Below, piece after piece: positions 17,636-26,349 of a stretch of 64,000 nucleotides of DNA; position 1 is the stretch's first letter; each line of letters starts with the position of its first letter. The notes under the pieces were generated by a model, which was not told the DNA's origin, did no database searches, and saw nothing but the letters and a program-made list of their open reading frames with translations. The DNA comes from Bacillota bacterium (GTDB lineage: Bacteria > Bacillota > Clostridia > Christensenellales > QAND01), in contig QAND01000029.1 in the NCBI GenBank assembly GCA_003150225.1, forward strand, positions 42,962 to 106,961, given 5' to 3'. The position numbers and the translations under genes are program-made.

Positions 17636-18604
17636 ATGCTTACCAAAGAAAGACTGCGCGCAATTCTGGAGCTGCTGCCTCCCCGCATCTCCGTTCTCTT
17701 GGAAAACACGGGGGATGAGATCATTCGGCGGGTGGATGAGATACGGCTTCGGGCGCAGCGGCCCATTGCTTTTACTATGGCGCAGGGGGACGTGTTTTTG
17801 AGCAGGGATGGAGGATTTCAAAGCCTGCCCAAGGATGCCGTAATTATTGAGGCCCAGGAACTACGAGAAACCTTTTTGGGGCTGTGCCGGCATTCCATCT
17901 ACGCCTATGAGGAGGAGCTACGGAGCGGATATCTCACCCTTCCCGGTGGAAACCGAGTTGGGGTTGGAGGCCGCACAGTGGTGCGGGGCGGAGAAATTAC
18001 CTCCATGGCAGAATGTTCCTCCCTGTGCATTCGGATCGCGCGGGAGGTCAAGGGCTGCGGAGACTTTGCCTTGGCCTACCTCCATGATGGAACGGATGTC
18101 CACAGCAGCCTAATTATCTCTCCACCCATGATGGGGAAGACCACAATGCTCCGGGACATCGCCCGGCAGGTAAGCGATGGAATCTTTGGCGCGGGCGGAA
18201 AACGGGTCTGTGTGGTGGATGAACGCTGTGAGATCGCTTCCTGCCATCAAGGGGTCCCACAGATGGATGTGGGACAGCGCACCGATGTTCTGGACGGATG
18301 CCCTAAATCCCAGGGAATGACCATGGCGCTTCGCTCCCTCTCTCCCCAGGTGATCGTTACCGATGAGTTGGGCGGTGCGGCGGACAGCGCTGCCGTGATG
18401 AACGCCTTGTTTTCCGGTGTGAAAGTCATCGCCTCGGCGCATGGAACGGATATCGACGATGTCTTACGGCGAAGCGACATTCGAGCTCTGGTGGAGCAGG
18501 GAGCTTTCAGCCGGTATTTTATTCTGGGAGATCGGCCAGGAACCGTTAAGGAAGTCCTAAACGAAAGCCTCAATCTCATCTATTCCAAGGACGCCTACCG
18601 ATGA
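17636..18604 (+). CDS. spoIIIAA: Stage III sporulation protein AA (ATPase)
   Basis: Cytoplasmic ATPase of the mother-cell side of the SpoIIIA-SpoIIQ channel, related to type II/IV secretion ATPases. The 322-residue protein has VDEIRLRAQRP near the N-terminus, GGNRVGVGGR, a P-loop reading SPPMMGKTTMLRD, the VVDERCEIA Asp box and IVTDELGG. ATG 17636 follows AGGAGGG. The stop overlaps spoIIIAB by 4 bases. Confidence 0.95.
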   Translation: MLTKERLRAILELLPPRISVLLENTGDEIIRRVDEIRLRAQRPIAFTMAQGDVFLSRDGGFQSLPKDAVIIEAQELRETFLGLCRHSIYAYEEELRSGYLTLPGGNRVGVGGRTVVRGGEITSMAECSSLCIRIAREVKGCGDFALAYLHDGTDVHSSLIISPPMMGKTTMLRDIARQVSDGIFGAGGKRVCVVDERCEIASCHQGVPQMDVGQRTDVLDGCPKSQGMTMALRSLSPQVIVTDELGGAADSAAVMNALFSGVKVIASAHGTDIDDVLRRSDIRALVEQGAFSRYFILGDRPGTVKEVLNESLNLIYSKDAYR

Positions 18605-19113
18605 TGAAACTTCTTGCGCTTATTTTGATCTTTGCGGCCTGCTGTCTGGGCGGGTATTGCCTAGCTGCGCCCTATAAAAGGCGTCCGCTCCTGCTCAATC
18701 AGCTTCATTCCGGCATTTTGGGCCTTGAAAACCGGCTTATCTATTACGGAGAACCGCTGCATCTCGCCCTCGTTCATTTAGGAGCTGGACATGACGACGC
18801 AGTATCCTGCCTTTTTTATGGGATGGGAAAATCCATGGAGAAGGATCCTAGGCTTTCCCCGCGGCAAGCGGCAGAGCAGGAGCTGAACGCGCCAAACTAT
18901 GCTAGCCTAACCGCCATGGACCGGGAAATCCTCCTTGAGATCTTCGAGGGTATGGGCAGGGATCAGCAGGGACAGAAGAGCGCTCTAAGCCATGGCAGGG
19001 ACCAGCTACGAGACGCCGCGGCTTCGGCTCAGGAACAAAAGGAAAAGAACGCAAAGCTATACCAGTCCATGGGGCTTCTCTTGGGCGCCGCCGCCGTGGT
19101 ACTGCTTGTATAA
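18601..19113 (+). CDS. spoIIIAB: Stage III sporulation protein AB
   Basis: GspF-like component (170 aa): one N-terminal membrane helix (LLALILIFAACCLGGYCLA), a helical cytoplasmic middle part with ENRLIYYGEPL, and a second helix at the C-terminus (MGLLLGAAAVVLLV). Length and topology match the family. It overlaps spoIIIAA by 4 bases. Confidence 0.92.
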   Translation: MMKLLALILIFAACCLGGYCLAAPYKRRPLLLNQLHSGILGLENRLIYYGEPLHLALVHLGAGHDDAVSCLFYGMGKSMEKDPRLSPRQAAEQELNAPNYASLTAMDREILLEIFEGMGRDQQGQKSALSHGRDQLRDAAASAQEQKEKNAKLYQSMGLLLGAAAVVLLV

Positions 19114-19126
19114 GGGGAGGATACCA

Positions 19127-19324
19127 ATGAGCATCGATCTTGTGTTTCGCTTGGCGGCCATCGGCATCATCGTGGCCATCCTAAACCAGCTCCTTACCCG
19201 GGCCGGACGGGACGATATGGCCACCATGGTAACCATTGCCGGCCTGATCTTGGCACTGTTTATGGTGATGGATCTGATCAGCGACCTATTTGAAAGCGTC
19301 AAACGCATCTTTGATATCTACTAA
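19127..19324 (+). CDS. spoIIIAC: Stage III sporulation protein AC
   Basis: A 65-residue protein of two membrane helices (VFRLAAIGIIVAILNQLL and TIAGLILALFMVMDLI), the standard SpoIIIAC form. ATG 19127 follows AAGGGGAGG (19112-19120). SpoIIIAC and AD are small membrane subunits of the channel. Confidence 0.93.
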   Translation: MSIDLVFRLAAIGIIVAILNQLLTRAGRDDMATMVTIAGLILALFMVMDLISDLFESVKRIFDIY

Positions 19325-19336
19325 GGAGAGCCCTCC

Positions 19337-19720
19337 ATGTTAAAAATTGTCGCCATCGGTATTCTGGGCACCGTGCTGGCCATGGTCCTAAAACAGGTCA
19401 AGCCCGAATTAGCCCTGCCGGTCTCCCTGGCCACCGGCGCCATCATCCTTATCATGGCCATCCCTCAGGCACTGGAGCTGATGGATGGGCTCAAAACAAT
19501 GGCCGGACAGTTCGGCATGGATGGGGACATGCTAAAAACGGTGTTTAAGATCACCGCCATGGCCTATATCAGCGAATTTGGCGTGGCCACCTGTAAGGAC
19601 GCAGGGGAAGCCAGCATCGCAAAGAAGATCGAGCTTTTTGGCAAAATCTCCATCTTCCTTTTGTGCGTTCCCATTATAGGCCAGATCATCAGCGTACTCC
19701 ATGGGATGGTACAGCTATGA
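19337..19720 (+). CDS. spoIIIAD: Stage III sporulation protein AD
   Basis: 127 residues with three to four membrane helices and the family motif MAYISEFGVATCKDAGE. RBS AAGGAGAG precedes ATG 19337. It overlaps spoIIIAE by four bases (ATGA). Confidence 0.93.
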   Translation: MLKIVAIGILGTVLAMVLKQVKPELALPVSLATGAIILIMAIPQALELMDGLKTMAGQFGMDGDMLKTVFKITAMAYISEFGVATCKDAGEASIAKKIELFGKISIFLLCVPIIGQIISVLHGMVQL

Positions 19721-20919
19721 AGCGGCTATGGGTCTTTCTCCTGGCGTGCATTTTGATGCTGGGATGTCCTGCCTTTGCCGTGCTTGCCCAGGAGGATGAG
19801 GAGGAGACGGATCTGGCCGCTCAGGAGGAATGGGACCGAGTATATGGAGACGTATTAAACGGATTGGATTTTTCCCAAATGGATTCCGCTTTGAACGGGC
19901 TGGGAGAACCGGGATACCAGCTTCTGGGCGCCAGCGTCCGGGGAGCGGTAATGAAGGCCTCTCAGGGAGAGCTGAAGCTGGACATCTGGGGCATTTTAAA
20001 GCTGATCTTCGCCTCGGCGGTGGATGCCTTCCGCAAGAACGCCGGCATTCTGCTCCGAATTCTGCTCCTGGCGGTGATCAGCGCCATACTGGGAGTGTTG
20101 AAACCCTCCTTTTCCTCACAGGGGGTGGCGGATGCCGCGGGTATGGTGTCCTATCTATTGATCATCGCAATCCTAGCTCAGCTTCTCTATTCGGTGGTAG
20201 GGGTGGCCCGGGACGCCATCGACGCCATGAGTGGCGTCATCAGCGCGGTGTTTCCCATCCTGCTGCTGCTTCTTACCGCGATGGGCGGAAGTATGTCGGG
20301 GGCAGTATTTTCACCGGCCATGGCGGTGCTTACCGGCGGTATAGGGTTGTTCATTAAAAATGCCATCCTACCCATGGTACTCATCAGCGGAGTCATGATC
20401 ATGGTCAGCAATATCAGCGAGCGGGTGCAGATTGGCAAAATGGCCGCCTTTGTAAAAAAGATCGCCGGATGGAGCATCAGCGTGGTGTTTGTGGTATTCC
20501 TGGGGGTTACCGCCCTCCAGGGAATGGCTGGCTCCGCCATCGATGGCGTCACTCTCCGCACCGCAAAGTTTGCCATCGACAAATTCGTACCCATCGTAGG
20601 CGGCATGTTTTCCGATACGGTGGATACCCTCATCGGTTGTTCTCTGGTGATTAAAAATGGGATCGGCATCGTGGGCACCCTGATGATCGCAGTCAGCGTA
20701 CTGTCTCCGGTTCTGACCATCGCATCCCTCTCTCTGATGATGAACCTGGCAGCTGCCATCATCGAACCCTTTGGGGAAAGGCGTATCTATAAATGCCTTT
20801 CGGATATCTCCGGGGTTATGACCCTCTTGTACGTTAGCATTCTGGCCCTGGGGGCGATGATGTTCATTCTAGTGTCTCTGGTCGTAGGCGCCAGCAACGT
20901 CAACATCATGATGAGGTGA
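19717..20919 (+). CDS. spoIIIAE: Stage III sporulation protein AE
   Basis: Polytopic membrane protein (400 aa) with a cleavable signal-like N-terminus (VFLLACILMLGCPAFAVLAQ). A soluble segment of about 80 residues and then seven or more helices follow, including the YLLIIAILAQLLYSVVG and LSLMMNLAAAIIEPFG regions. It is the largest membrane subunit of the SpoIIIA channel. I take ATG 19717, overlapping the spoIIIAD stop. Confidence 0.94.
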   Translation: MKRLWVFLLACILMLGCPAFAVLAQEDEEETDLAAQEEWDRVYGDVLNGLDFSQMDSALNGLGEPGYQLLGASVRGAVMKASQGELKLDIWGILKLIFASAVDAFRKNAGILLRILLLAVISAILGVLKPSFSSQGVADAAGMVSYLLIIAILAQLLYSVVGVARDAIDAMSGVISAVFPILLLLLTAMGGSMSGAVFSPAMAVLTGGIGLFIKNAILPMVLISGVMIMVSNISERVQIGKMAAFVKKIAGWSISVVFVVFLGVTALQGMAGSAIDGVTLRTAKFAIDKFVPIVGGMFSDTVDTLIGCSLVIKNGIGIVGTLMIAVSVLSPVLTIASLSLMMNLAAAIIEPFGERRIYKCLSDISGVMTLLYVSILALGAMMFILVSLVVGASNVNIMMR

Positions 20920-20922
20920 GCT

Positions 20923-21096
20923 ATGAAAGCCATATTGGAATGGGGATTTCACATCGCACTGGTCGCGGTGATCGTCACCCTATGCGAAGGCATCCTGCCC
21001 AGTGGAAGCATCAAGAAATTCGCCCGGGTAGGCCTGGGCCTGGCCCTCGTGCTGGAGATGCTGAGCCCGCTTATAAAATTAGTGCAACAAATATGA
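20923..21096 (+). CDS. spoIIIAF: Stage III sporulation protein AF, short form
   Basis: Only 57 residues: two hydrophobic segments (HIALVAVIVTLCEGILP and VGLGLALVLEMLSPLIKL) separated by GSIKKFARV. This is the membrane part of SpoIIIAF. The usual protein is about 200 residues and carries a soluble ring-building domain after the helices. Here a TGA stop ends the frame 48 bases before spoIIIAG, so the domain is not encoded. Position between AE and AG and the helices support the identity. See findings. Confidence 0.8.
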   Translation: MKAILEWGFHIALVAVIVTLCEGILPSGSIKKFARVGLGLALVLEMLSPLIKLVQQI

Positions 21097-21144
21097 ATTT
21101 ATTGTCCCAGAGGGAAATAGAAATAGGTGTAGGGGGTAGAAACA

Positions 21145-21720
21145 GTGGAGAACCAAGGGAAAAAGCGTCCGGAGATCAAGGGCAAGCTGTTGGGCAGCCT
21201 GGACCGGAAAAAGATGGAGGTGGTCATTGGAGTCATCATCATCCTGGCCATGGTACTACTCTATCTATCCACCTTTTCAGGAAACGGAGAGAAAAACGAG
21301 AGCCCGGCTGTGGATTCTTCCAGCCAGGAGGCCGCCGTTTATAACTATCTGGACGAGGAAGACAGACTGCGGAATATCCTCAGCAGGATCAGCGGGGTAG
21401 GGGAGGTGCAGGTGATGATCACCTATGCCGGCGGCAGCGAGTTGGTTCCTGCTTACAACAGCGATTCCAGCGTACAGAGTTCCGAGGAAACCAGCGTTTC
21501 CGGCACCACGCGGACCACGAGAAATGAGTCGGAATCCAAAAAACCAGTGACCCAGCAGGATGGCACCGTTCTACTCTCTGAAAAACGCCCCGAGGTGGTA
21601 GGGGTCATCATCGTGGCCCAGGGAGCCCAAAACGTTGAGGTTAGGATGGCCCTGGTCAAAGCGGCTCAAACGGCGCTAAACGTGCCTTTGAATAAAGTGG
21701 AAGTATTTGAAATGAATTGA
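21145..21720 (+). CDS. spoIIIAG: Stage III sporulation protein AG
   Basis: 191 residues: a short cytoplasmic end, one membrane helix (VVIGVIIILAMVLLYLSTF) and an extracytoplasmic ring-building motif domain with RLRNILSRISGVGEVQVMITY and PEVVGVIIVAQGA. SpoIIIAG forms the large ring of the channel in the intermembrane space. GTG start 21145 behind AGGGGG. About 45 Ser/Thr-rich residues are inserted in the ring domain, as in other SpoIIIAG proteins. Confidence 0.93.
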   Translation: MENQGKKRPEIKGKLLGSLDRKKMEVVIGVIIILAMVLLYLSTFSGNGEKNESPAVDSSSQEAAVYNYLDEEDRLRNILSRISGVGEVQVMITYAGGSELVPAYNSDSSVQSSEETSVSGTTRTTRNESESKKPVTQQDGTVLLSEKRPEVVGVIIVAQGAQNVEVRMALVKAAQTALNVPLNKVEVFEMN

Positions 21721-21737
21721 CGGGGAGGAAACGGAAC

Positions 21738-22289
21738 ATGAAAGTACACTTCAAGAAAATCAGGTTGGAAAAACGGCATTGGGTATTCCTGGGGCTGGTG
21801 GCTGCCCTGTGCCTCACCGGCATCATCAATATGCGGCTCAACAGCATCACGGGGGAAACACAACCCATTGCCCTAAAGCCCTCTGAAACGCCCACCCAGG
21901 AGCAGCAGTCCGAGGAAGGAGCCGCCACCTCGGCCAGCGCCAACTTCTTTACCAACTATCGTGCGGAACGAACCGCCACCCGGGATAAGGAAATGACCTA
22001 CTTAAACGAGATCATCGGCAGCGAGAAAACCGACGCTGAAACCCTCAAGGACGCCCAGGAGCAGAAGATGGCCCTCACCACCGCCATGGAAAAGGAATTG
22101 CTGGTAGAGGGACTCATCAAAGCCAAGGGCTTTACCGATTGCATTGTAACCGTGCAGAACAACAGCGTCAATGTGGTGGTGGATAACACCGAAGCCCTTA
22201 CTTCAGCCCAGGCCTCCCAGATTATGGAGATCGTCCGCAGGGAGACCGGCGTCGCGGCGGAAGACATTAAGATCCTCCCGAAAAATTAG
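21738..22289 (+). CDS. spoIIIAH: Stage III sporulation protein AH
   Basis: Mother-cell partner of forespore SpoIIQ. 183 residues: an N-terminal membrane helix (HWVFLGLVAALCLTGII), a linker, then the YscJ/FliF-like ring domain (EKELLVEGLIKAKGFTDCIV ... VVVDNTEALTSAQASQI). ATG 21738 follows GGGGAGG. It is the last gene of the operon. Confidence 0.94.
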   Translation: MKVHFKKIRLEKRHWVFLGLVAALCLTGIINMRLNSITGETQPIALKPSETPTQEQQSEEGAATSASANFFTNYRAERTATRDKEMTYLNEIIGSEKTDAETLKDAQEQKMALTTAMEKELLVEGLIKAKGFTDCIVTVQNNSVNVVVDNTEALTSAQASQIMEIVRRETGVAAEDIKILPKN

Positions 22290-22305
22290 TTTTCTGGGGG
22301 AAACC

Positions 22306-22334
22306 TTGTTAATAAATTCCCGTGATGGTATAAT
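22306..22334 (+). promoter_or_regulatory. Sigma-A promoter of the asp23 gene run
   Basis: TTGTTA (22306-22311), 17 bases, TATAAT (22329-22334), about 30 bases upstream of the asp23 start. It separates the vegetative gene run from the sporulation operon. Confidence 0.75.
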
Positions 22335-22365
22335 ACCTATGAAAAATTGAACGGAGGTGCTGATG

Positions 22366-22788
22366 ATGTCAGAGAAAGATATGGAATTTGCAATCCAGGA
22401 GGAACAGTCCGGTAAGGTTACGTTTAATACCGACGTGATCGCTACCATCGCCGGCCTTGCCACCGTGGAAGTTCCTGGCGTCGCGGGCATGAGCGGCGGT
22501 ATCGTCAGCGGCATGGCAGAGCTCTTGGGGAGAAGAAACCTTACCAAGGGCGTTAAGGTGGCCATCAACGAGCAGGAGTGCGAGGTGGATCTTAACATCG
22601 TCGTTACCTATGGCGTGAAGATCCCCGAGGTAACCGCTAAAATTCAGGGCGATGTGAAGAGCAGCATCGAGACCATGACGGGGCTTACCGTAAAATCGGT
22701 GGACATTCATGTCCAGGGAGTGGACCTTGAAAAAAAGAAGGAAGATCAGTCCGTTGAGGGCGATTCCGTCCAGATTCCCGTCCAGTAA
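22366..22788 (+). CDS. Asp23/Gls24 family envelope stress protein
   Basis: A 140-residue member of the Asp23 (DUF322) family with FNTDVIATIAGLATVEVPGV, NEQECEVDLNIVVTYG and the C-terminal VDIHVQGVDL. Asp23 of Staphylococcus is a membrane-associated cell-envelope stress protein held by AmaP. GGAGG at 22353-22357 suits ATG 22366; ATG 22363 is possible. amaP and a DUF2273 gene follow, as in Staphylococcus. Confidence 0.93.
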   Translation: MSEKDMEFAIQEEQSGKVTFNTDVIATIAGLATVEVPGVAGMSGGIVSGMAELLGRRNLTKGVKVAINEQECEVDLNIVVTYGVKIPEVTAKIQGDVKSSIETMTGLTVKSVDIHVQGVDLEKKKEDQSVEGDSVQIPVQ

Positions 22789-22802
22789 AACCGATGGATT
22801 TT

Positions 22803-22830
22803 GCCCCCTGCCATTCAGCGGGGGGCTTTT
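22803..22830 (+). terminator. Hairpin between asp23 and amaP
   Basis: GCCCCC (22803-22808) pairs with GGGGGC (22821-22826), followed by TTTT. It probably reduces transcription after asp23 so that the soluble protein is made in excess of its anchor. The role is inferred. Confidence 0.6.
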
Positions 22831-22857
22831 GCCATACATCCCTTTGGAGGTTTACCA

Positions 22858-23412
22858 ATGAAAGCAATCGACCGCGTGTTCATGACGCTTCTGATGTTAC
22901 TCATCATGGCGTTAAGCGTCTTTGTTATCCTATTTTGCTTAGGCGTTCTTCCCATGCTGGATCTTGCGTCGGCAATCATCACCATCGAAAGCAACGTAGT
23001 ATTGAAAATCGTGGCTGTTGTGGCGTCCATTTTCTTGTTCATCCTGGCCGTTAAGGTGCTCTTTGCCCGTACCGGGGGAGCCGCCGGCATGGACTCCGCC
23101 CACGCCAGCAGCTTGCGGCCCAGCACGGAAGCCCGTACCCTGATCGATATCGCTCCCAACGTGCGGATCACCACCGAAGCCATAAACGACATTGTGCAGA
23201 AAGCCGCCCAGAACAGTGCCAGCATCACCGGCGCCAACTGCAGTGTGCTCAAACAGGCGGAAGGCCCTTATCAGGTACGGATCGGTGCAACGGTGGCCGA
23301 CGGCGTCAGCATTCCCGAAGCTGCCGCTGAGATGGAGGCCCGGATAAAGGAAACCCTCTCCTATGCTTGCGGCATCGGGGAAATCAATACCGATATCGTC
23401 ATCGGGAAATAA
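22858..23412 (+). CDS. amaP: AmaP, alkaline shock response membrane anchor
   Basis: 184 residues: two membrane helices (residues about 7-32 and 48-68) and a C-terminal Asp23-like domain with VRITTEAINDIVQKAAQ and ATVADGVSIPEAAAEM. AmaP anchors Asp23 to the membrane in Staphylococcus. RBS TTTGGAGG precedes ATG 22858. Confidence 0.9.
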   Translation: MKAIDRVFMTLLMLLIMALSVFVILFCLGVLPMLDLASAIITIESNVVLKIVAVVASIFLFILAVKVLFARTGGAAGMDSAHASSLRPSTEARTLIDIAPNVRITTEAINDIVQKAAQNSASITGANCSVLKQAEGPYQVRIGATVADGVSIPEAAAEMEARIKETLSYACGIGEINTDIVIGK

Positions 23413-23430
23413 GCGATCGAAGGAGCACCC

Positions 23431-23658
23431 ATGGACAACAACAACTTCTGGCAGTTCTATAACCAGCACCGCGGTAAAATCATCGGCGGGCTGTGTGGGT
23501 TGGTTTTGGCCCTGTTTATCATCAACTACGGCTTTTTTACCACCCTTTTGATCGCCGCTTTCGTAGCCGTCGGCGCCTATTTTGGCTCCCGTCGGGAGAA
23601 CCGTGAGCGGGTCTATGAGTTCATCAAAAATCTTGTCGAAGGCGGGAAAGAGAAGTAA
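23431..23658 (+). CDS. DUF2273 small membrane protein
   Basis: 75 residues with two membrane helices ([20 protein letters not shown] and [16 protein letters not shown]) and a charged C-terminus, the DUF2273 pattern. Such genes accompany asp23 and amaP. The function is unknown. Two bases separate it from nusB. Confidence 0.88.
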   Translation: MDNNNFWQFYNQHRGKIIGGLCGLVLALFIINYGFFTTLLIAAFVAVGAYFGSRRENRERVYEFIKNLVEGGKEK

Positions 23659-23660
23659 TT

Positions 23661-24098
23661 ATGAGCCGAACCACAGCAAGGGATACCGCCGTATGCATGG
23701 TATACGCCTGGCAGCAGGGAGGCAGTGCCGCCCCTGGGGACCAGTGCTTTTTGGAGGTGGAGCTGGATTCCTCCGATAGGGGCTTTGCGGACATGCTATT
23801 TTCCGGCGTCACAGAGAATATTGCCGCCCTGGATCGGTTGATTGAGGAAAACAGCAAGGATTGGCGGCTGGAGCGCATCGCCAAGACCGATCTTGCGGCT
23901 TTACGCACCGCCACCTTTGAGCTGCTCCATGGCGCCTCCACCAAAACGCCCCCCAAGGTGGCCATCAATGAAGCCATTGAGATCGCCAAAAAATACGGGG
24001 ATGAAAATTCTGGACGATATGTCAACGGCGTTTTAGGCGGGGTATACCGTCAGATACAGGAGCGAGAAAAAACGGATGAAAGCGTACCTGGGCTTTGA
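23661..24098 (+). CDS. nusB: Transcription antitermination factor NusB
   Basis: All-helical RNA-binding factor (145 aa) that, with NusE/S10, binds boxA in rRNA leaders. [16 protein letters not shown] opens it, and the conserved [31 protein letters not shown] closing segment is intact. It overlaps the next gene by 23 bases. Confidence 0.94.
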   Translation: MSRTTARDTAVCMVYAWQQGGSAAPGDQCFLEVELDSSDRGFADMLFSGVTENIAALDRLIEENSKDWRLERIAKTDLAALRTATFELLHGASTKTPPKVAINEAIEIAKKYGDENSGRYVNGVLGGVYRQIQEREKTDESVPGL

Positions 24099-25017
24099 TA
24101 CCAGCTGCTATACCACGTCGGCAGCAGCTGCATTGGAGGACGGCGGGATCCTGGATTTTCGCACGCCCATCCCGGTGGCCCAGGGAGCGGTGGGCATAAG
24201 GCAGCAGGAGGCTGTCTTTTTGCATGTAAAAGCCCTTTCCCAACTGGTTTCCCAGTTGATGGAGGCCCTTCATCAACTGGGAGGAGCGGCGATTGCCGGG
24301 GTGGGGTACAGCTATGCGCCCACCACTCAAGAGGGCTCCTATATGCCGGTATTCTTGCCGGGAACCAGCATGGGGCGCTCCCTGGCCGCGGCCCTAGACT
24401 GTCCTTCTTTTGGATTTTCCCATCAGCAGGGGCATGTCCGAGCGGCAGAGTATGGCAGCGATTTGCCCGATGAATATCTGGCTCTCCATGTATCGGGAGG
24501 CACCACCGAGATTCTCCGCATCAAAAAACCCGGCTATCTGGTGGATGTGCTGGGAGGTACCAGCGACATCAGCGCAGGGCAGACCATCGATCGGGTAGGC
24601 GTTGCTCTGGGGCTGCCCTTTCCTGCAGGCCCCCATCTGGAGGCCCTGGCCCAATCTGTGTCCAATTCTTCCTATGAATTCCGCAGCCGGGATATGGGGA
24701 CGCGGTTTAGCTTTTCCGGCATGGAAACCGCCGCTCAGCGGCATATCCGCCAAGGAGCCGATCCGGGAGAATTGTCCCTCGGGCTGTTCCGCTCCATCGG
24801 AAAAGTCCTGTGCCGGAGTATCCGCCACTGTGTGGAGGATACCGGCCTGAATACCGTATTGTTCTCGGGAGGAGTCTGCTCCAACACCATTCTCCGTAAG
24901 GTGATCCGGGAGGAACTGGCCGGCTGCACCATCCTGTTTGGCCAACCCAAACTATGCAGCGACAACGGGGTGGGAATCGCCCTATTGTGTAAGGAGGCAG
25001 TATGCTCAAAGACCTGA
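24076..25017 (+). CDS. TsaD/Kae1-like protein (peptidase M22 family paralogue)
   Basis: 313 residues of the ASKHA fold with [12 protein letters not shown], the HQQGH metal motif (the family HxxxH), [33 protein letters not shown] and [13 protein letters not shown]. It is clearly related to TsaD, the tRNA t6A enzyme. Clostridia often have a second, more divergent copy next to xseA, and the location suggests this is that paralogue; the true tsaD would be elsewhere. Function unknown. Confidence 0.82.
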   Translation: MKAYLGFDTSCYTTSAAAALEDGGILDFRTPIPVAQGAVGIRQQEAVFLHVKALSQLVSQLMEALHQLGGAAIAGVGYSYAPTTQEGSYMPVFLPGTSMGRSLAAALDCPSFGFSHQQGHVRAAEYGSDLPDEYLALHVSGGTTEILRIKKPGYLVDVLGGTSDISAGQTIDRVGVALGLPFPAGPHLEALAQSVSNSSYEFRSRDMGTRFSFSGMETAAQRHIRQGADPGELSLGLFRSIGKVLCRSIRHCVEDTGLNTVLFSGGVCSNTILRKVIREELAGCTILFGQPKLCSDNGVGIALLCKEAVCSKT

Positions 25018-26228
25018 TGGAACAGATGTGTCTTTCGGTAACACAGCTCAATGATTACGTTGCCGGGCTTTTTCAGCGGGATGAAGCGCTAAATGGCCTC
25101 CTCATCGCAGGCGAGGTCAGCAGCTTTCGTCCCAACGCCTCGGGACACTTGTATTTTACCCTAAAGGATGAAAACGCTGCCGTTCGCTGCGTAATGTTCC
25201 GCTCCTATGCCGCCGGAATCGGCTTTAAGCTGGAAAACGGTATGAAGGTTCGGTGTTTCGGCAGCGTTACCCTCTATAAAAAAGATGGCCAGTACCAGCT
25301 CAACCTGCGCTCTATGGAAAAGATCGACGATAGGGGAGAGCTCTATCAGCGGTATCTGGAGATCAAGGAACGGTTGGAACAAGAAGGGCTATTTGATCCC
25401 TCAAAGAAACGCCCGCTTCCCCAATATCCTCGACGCATCGGCGTGGTCACCTCTCCAACGGGGGCGGTGATCCGGGATATCATTACCGTATCCCGCCGTC
25501 GGAATCCAGGGGTGGACATCCTCCTATATCCCGCCAAGGTACAGGGCGCAGGATCAGCCCAGGAGATCATTCGGGGCATCCAATGGCTCAATGAACGGGA
25601 CGGAGTGGATGTGCTCATCGTAGGCCGGGGAGGCGGCAGCATGGAGGATCTCTTTGAATTCAACGATGAAGCCCTAGCGCGAACCATTCGAGCAAGCAAG
25701 ATTCCCGTGGTGTCAGCGGTAGGCCATGAGACCGACTTTACCATTGCCGATTTTGCCGCCGACGTCCGCGCCGCGACTCCCAGCGCAGCTGCCGAGCTTT
25801 GCAGTCCCGATATGGCGGCCATCCTCCGTATGGTGCGTATGGAGATGAACAAGGCCCGGCGACTGGTCTCGGGACGATTGGAGGAAATGTCCCGCCGTAC
25901 CGATGCGCTGACCCGCTCGGCGGCTATGCACCGGTCGGAATCCCTATTAAGCGAATACACCCAGCGGATGGACTATGCGCAGCGCTCCCTGGGGAAGGAC
26001 ACCTTGACGGTTTTAAGTCGAGCCAGCGCCCAGGTGGACTCCCTCATAAAGCGTCTATCCGGCCTCAATCCCCAAGAGGTGCTGAGCCGTGGATACGCCG
26101 CCATTTTGGATGAAGCGCAACAGCCCATTCTATCGGCAAAAGAGGTTACCATGGGACAGAGCGCCAAAGTGGTGTTTGCGGATGGCCGCGCTGAGGCCAT
26201 GTTTACCGGAAGCATCCTGGAGAACTAG
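25002..26228 (+). CDS. xseA: Exodeoxyribonuclease VII large subunit
   Basis: 408 residues: an N-terminal OB fold (LSVTQLNDYVAGLFQRDEAL, GEVSSFRPNASGHLYFTLKD), the catalytic domain with IGVVTSPTGAVIRDI, VGRGGGSMEDLFEFNDE and AVGHETDFTIADFAAD, then a long coiled coil and a C-terminal tail. It degrades single-stranded DNA with XseB. AAGGAGG precedes ATG 25002, and the gene overlaps its predecessor by 16 bases. Unusually, 121 bases separate it from xseB. Confidence 0.96.
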   Translation: MLKDLMEQMCLSVTQLNDYVAGLFQRDEALNGLLIAGEVSSFRPNASGHLYFTLKDENAAVRCVMFRSYAAGIGFKLENGMKVRCFGSVTLYKKDGQYQLNLRSMEKIDDRGELYQRYLEIKERLEQEGLFDPSKKRPLPQYPRRIGVVTSPTGAVIRDIITVSRRRNPGVDILLYPAKVQGAGSAQEIIRGIQWLNERDGVDVLIVGRGGGSMEDLFEFNDEALARTIRASKIPVVSAVGHETDFTIADFAADVRAATPSAAAELCSPDMAAILRMVRMEMNKARRLVSGRLEEMSRRTDALTRSAAMHRSESLLSEYTQRMDYAQRSLGKDTLTVLSRASAQVDSLIKRLSGLNPQEVLSRGYAAILDEAQQPILSAKEVTMGQSAKVVFADGRAEAMFTGSILEN

Positions 26229-26232
26229 ATCG

Positions 26233-26274
26233 CCTATCAACACTTTTTCCACAATAGATCCGCAGCTTATCAAC
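26233..26274 (+). repeat. Three DnaA-box-like 9-mers in phase
   Basis: CTATCAACA (26233), TTTTCCACA (26244) and TTATCAACA (26266) lie on the same strand. They match the DnaA box TTATCCACA at 7, 8 and 8 of 9 positions. Their starts are 11 and 22 bases apart, that is one and two helical turns. They lie in the xseA-xseB gap. Binding is inferred only. Confidence 0.4.
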
Positions 26275-26349
26275 ATAACAGCGACAAGATAGCTGGGACG
26301 GAAAATGCAATCCATAAATTCTCTTGTTTTTTGAAAGGAGCCAGCGGGA

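Noticed and set aside
20916..21344. Plus-strand frame across spoIIIAF and spoIIIAG, considered as a frameshifted SpoIIIAF C-terminus
   Set aside because: Its translation is Arg/Gly/Pro/His-rich with no strand-helix pattern of a ring-building domain, and it runs into spoIIIAG. The short SpoIIIAF is better read as real.
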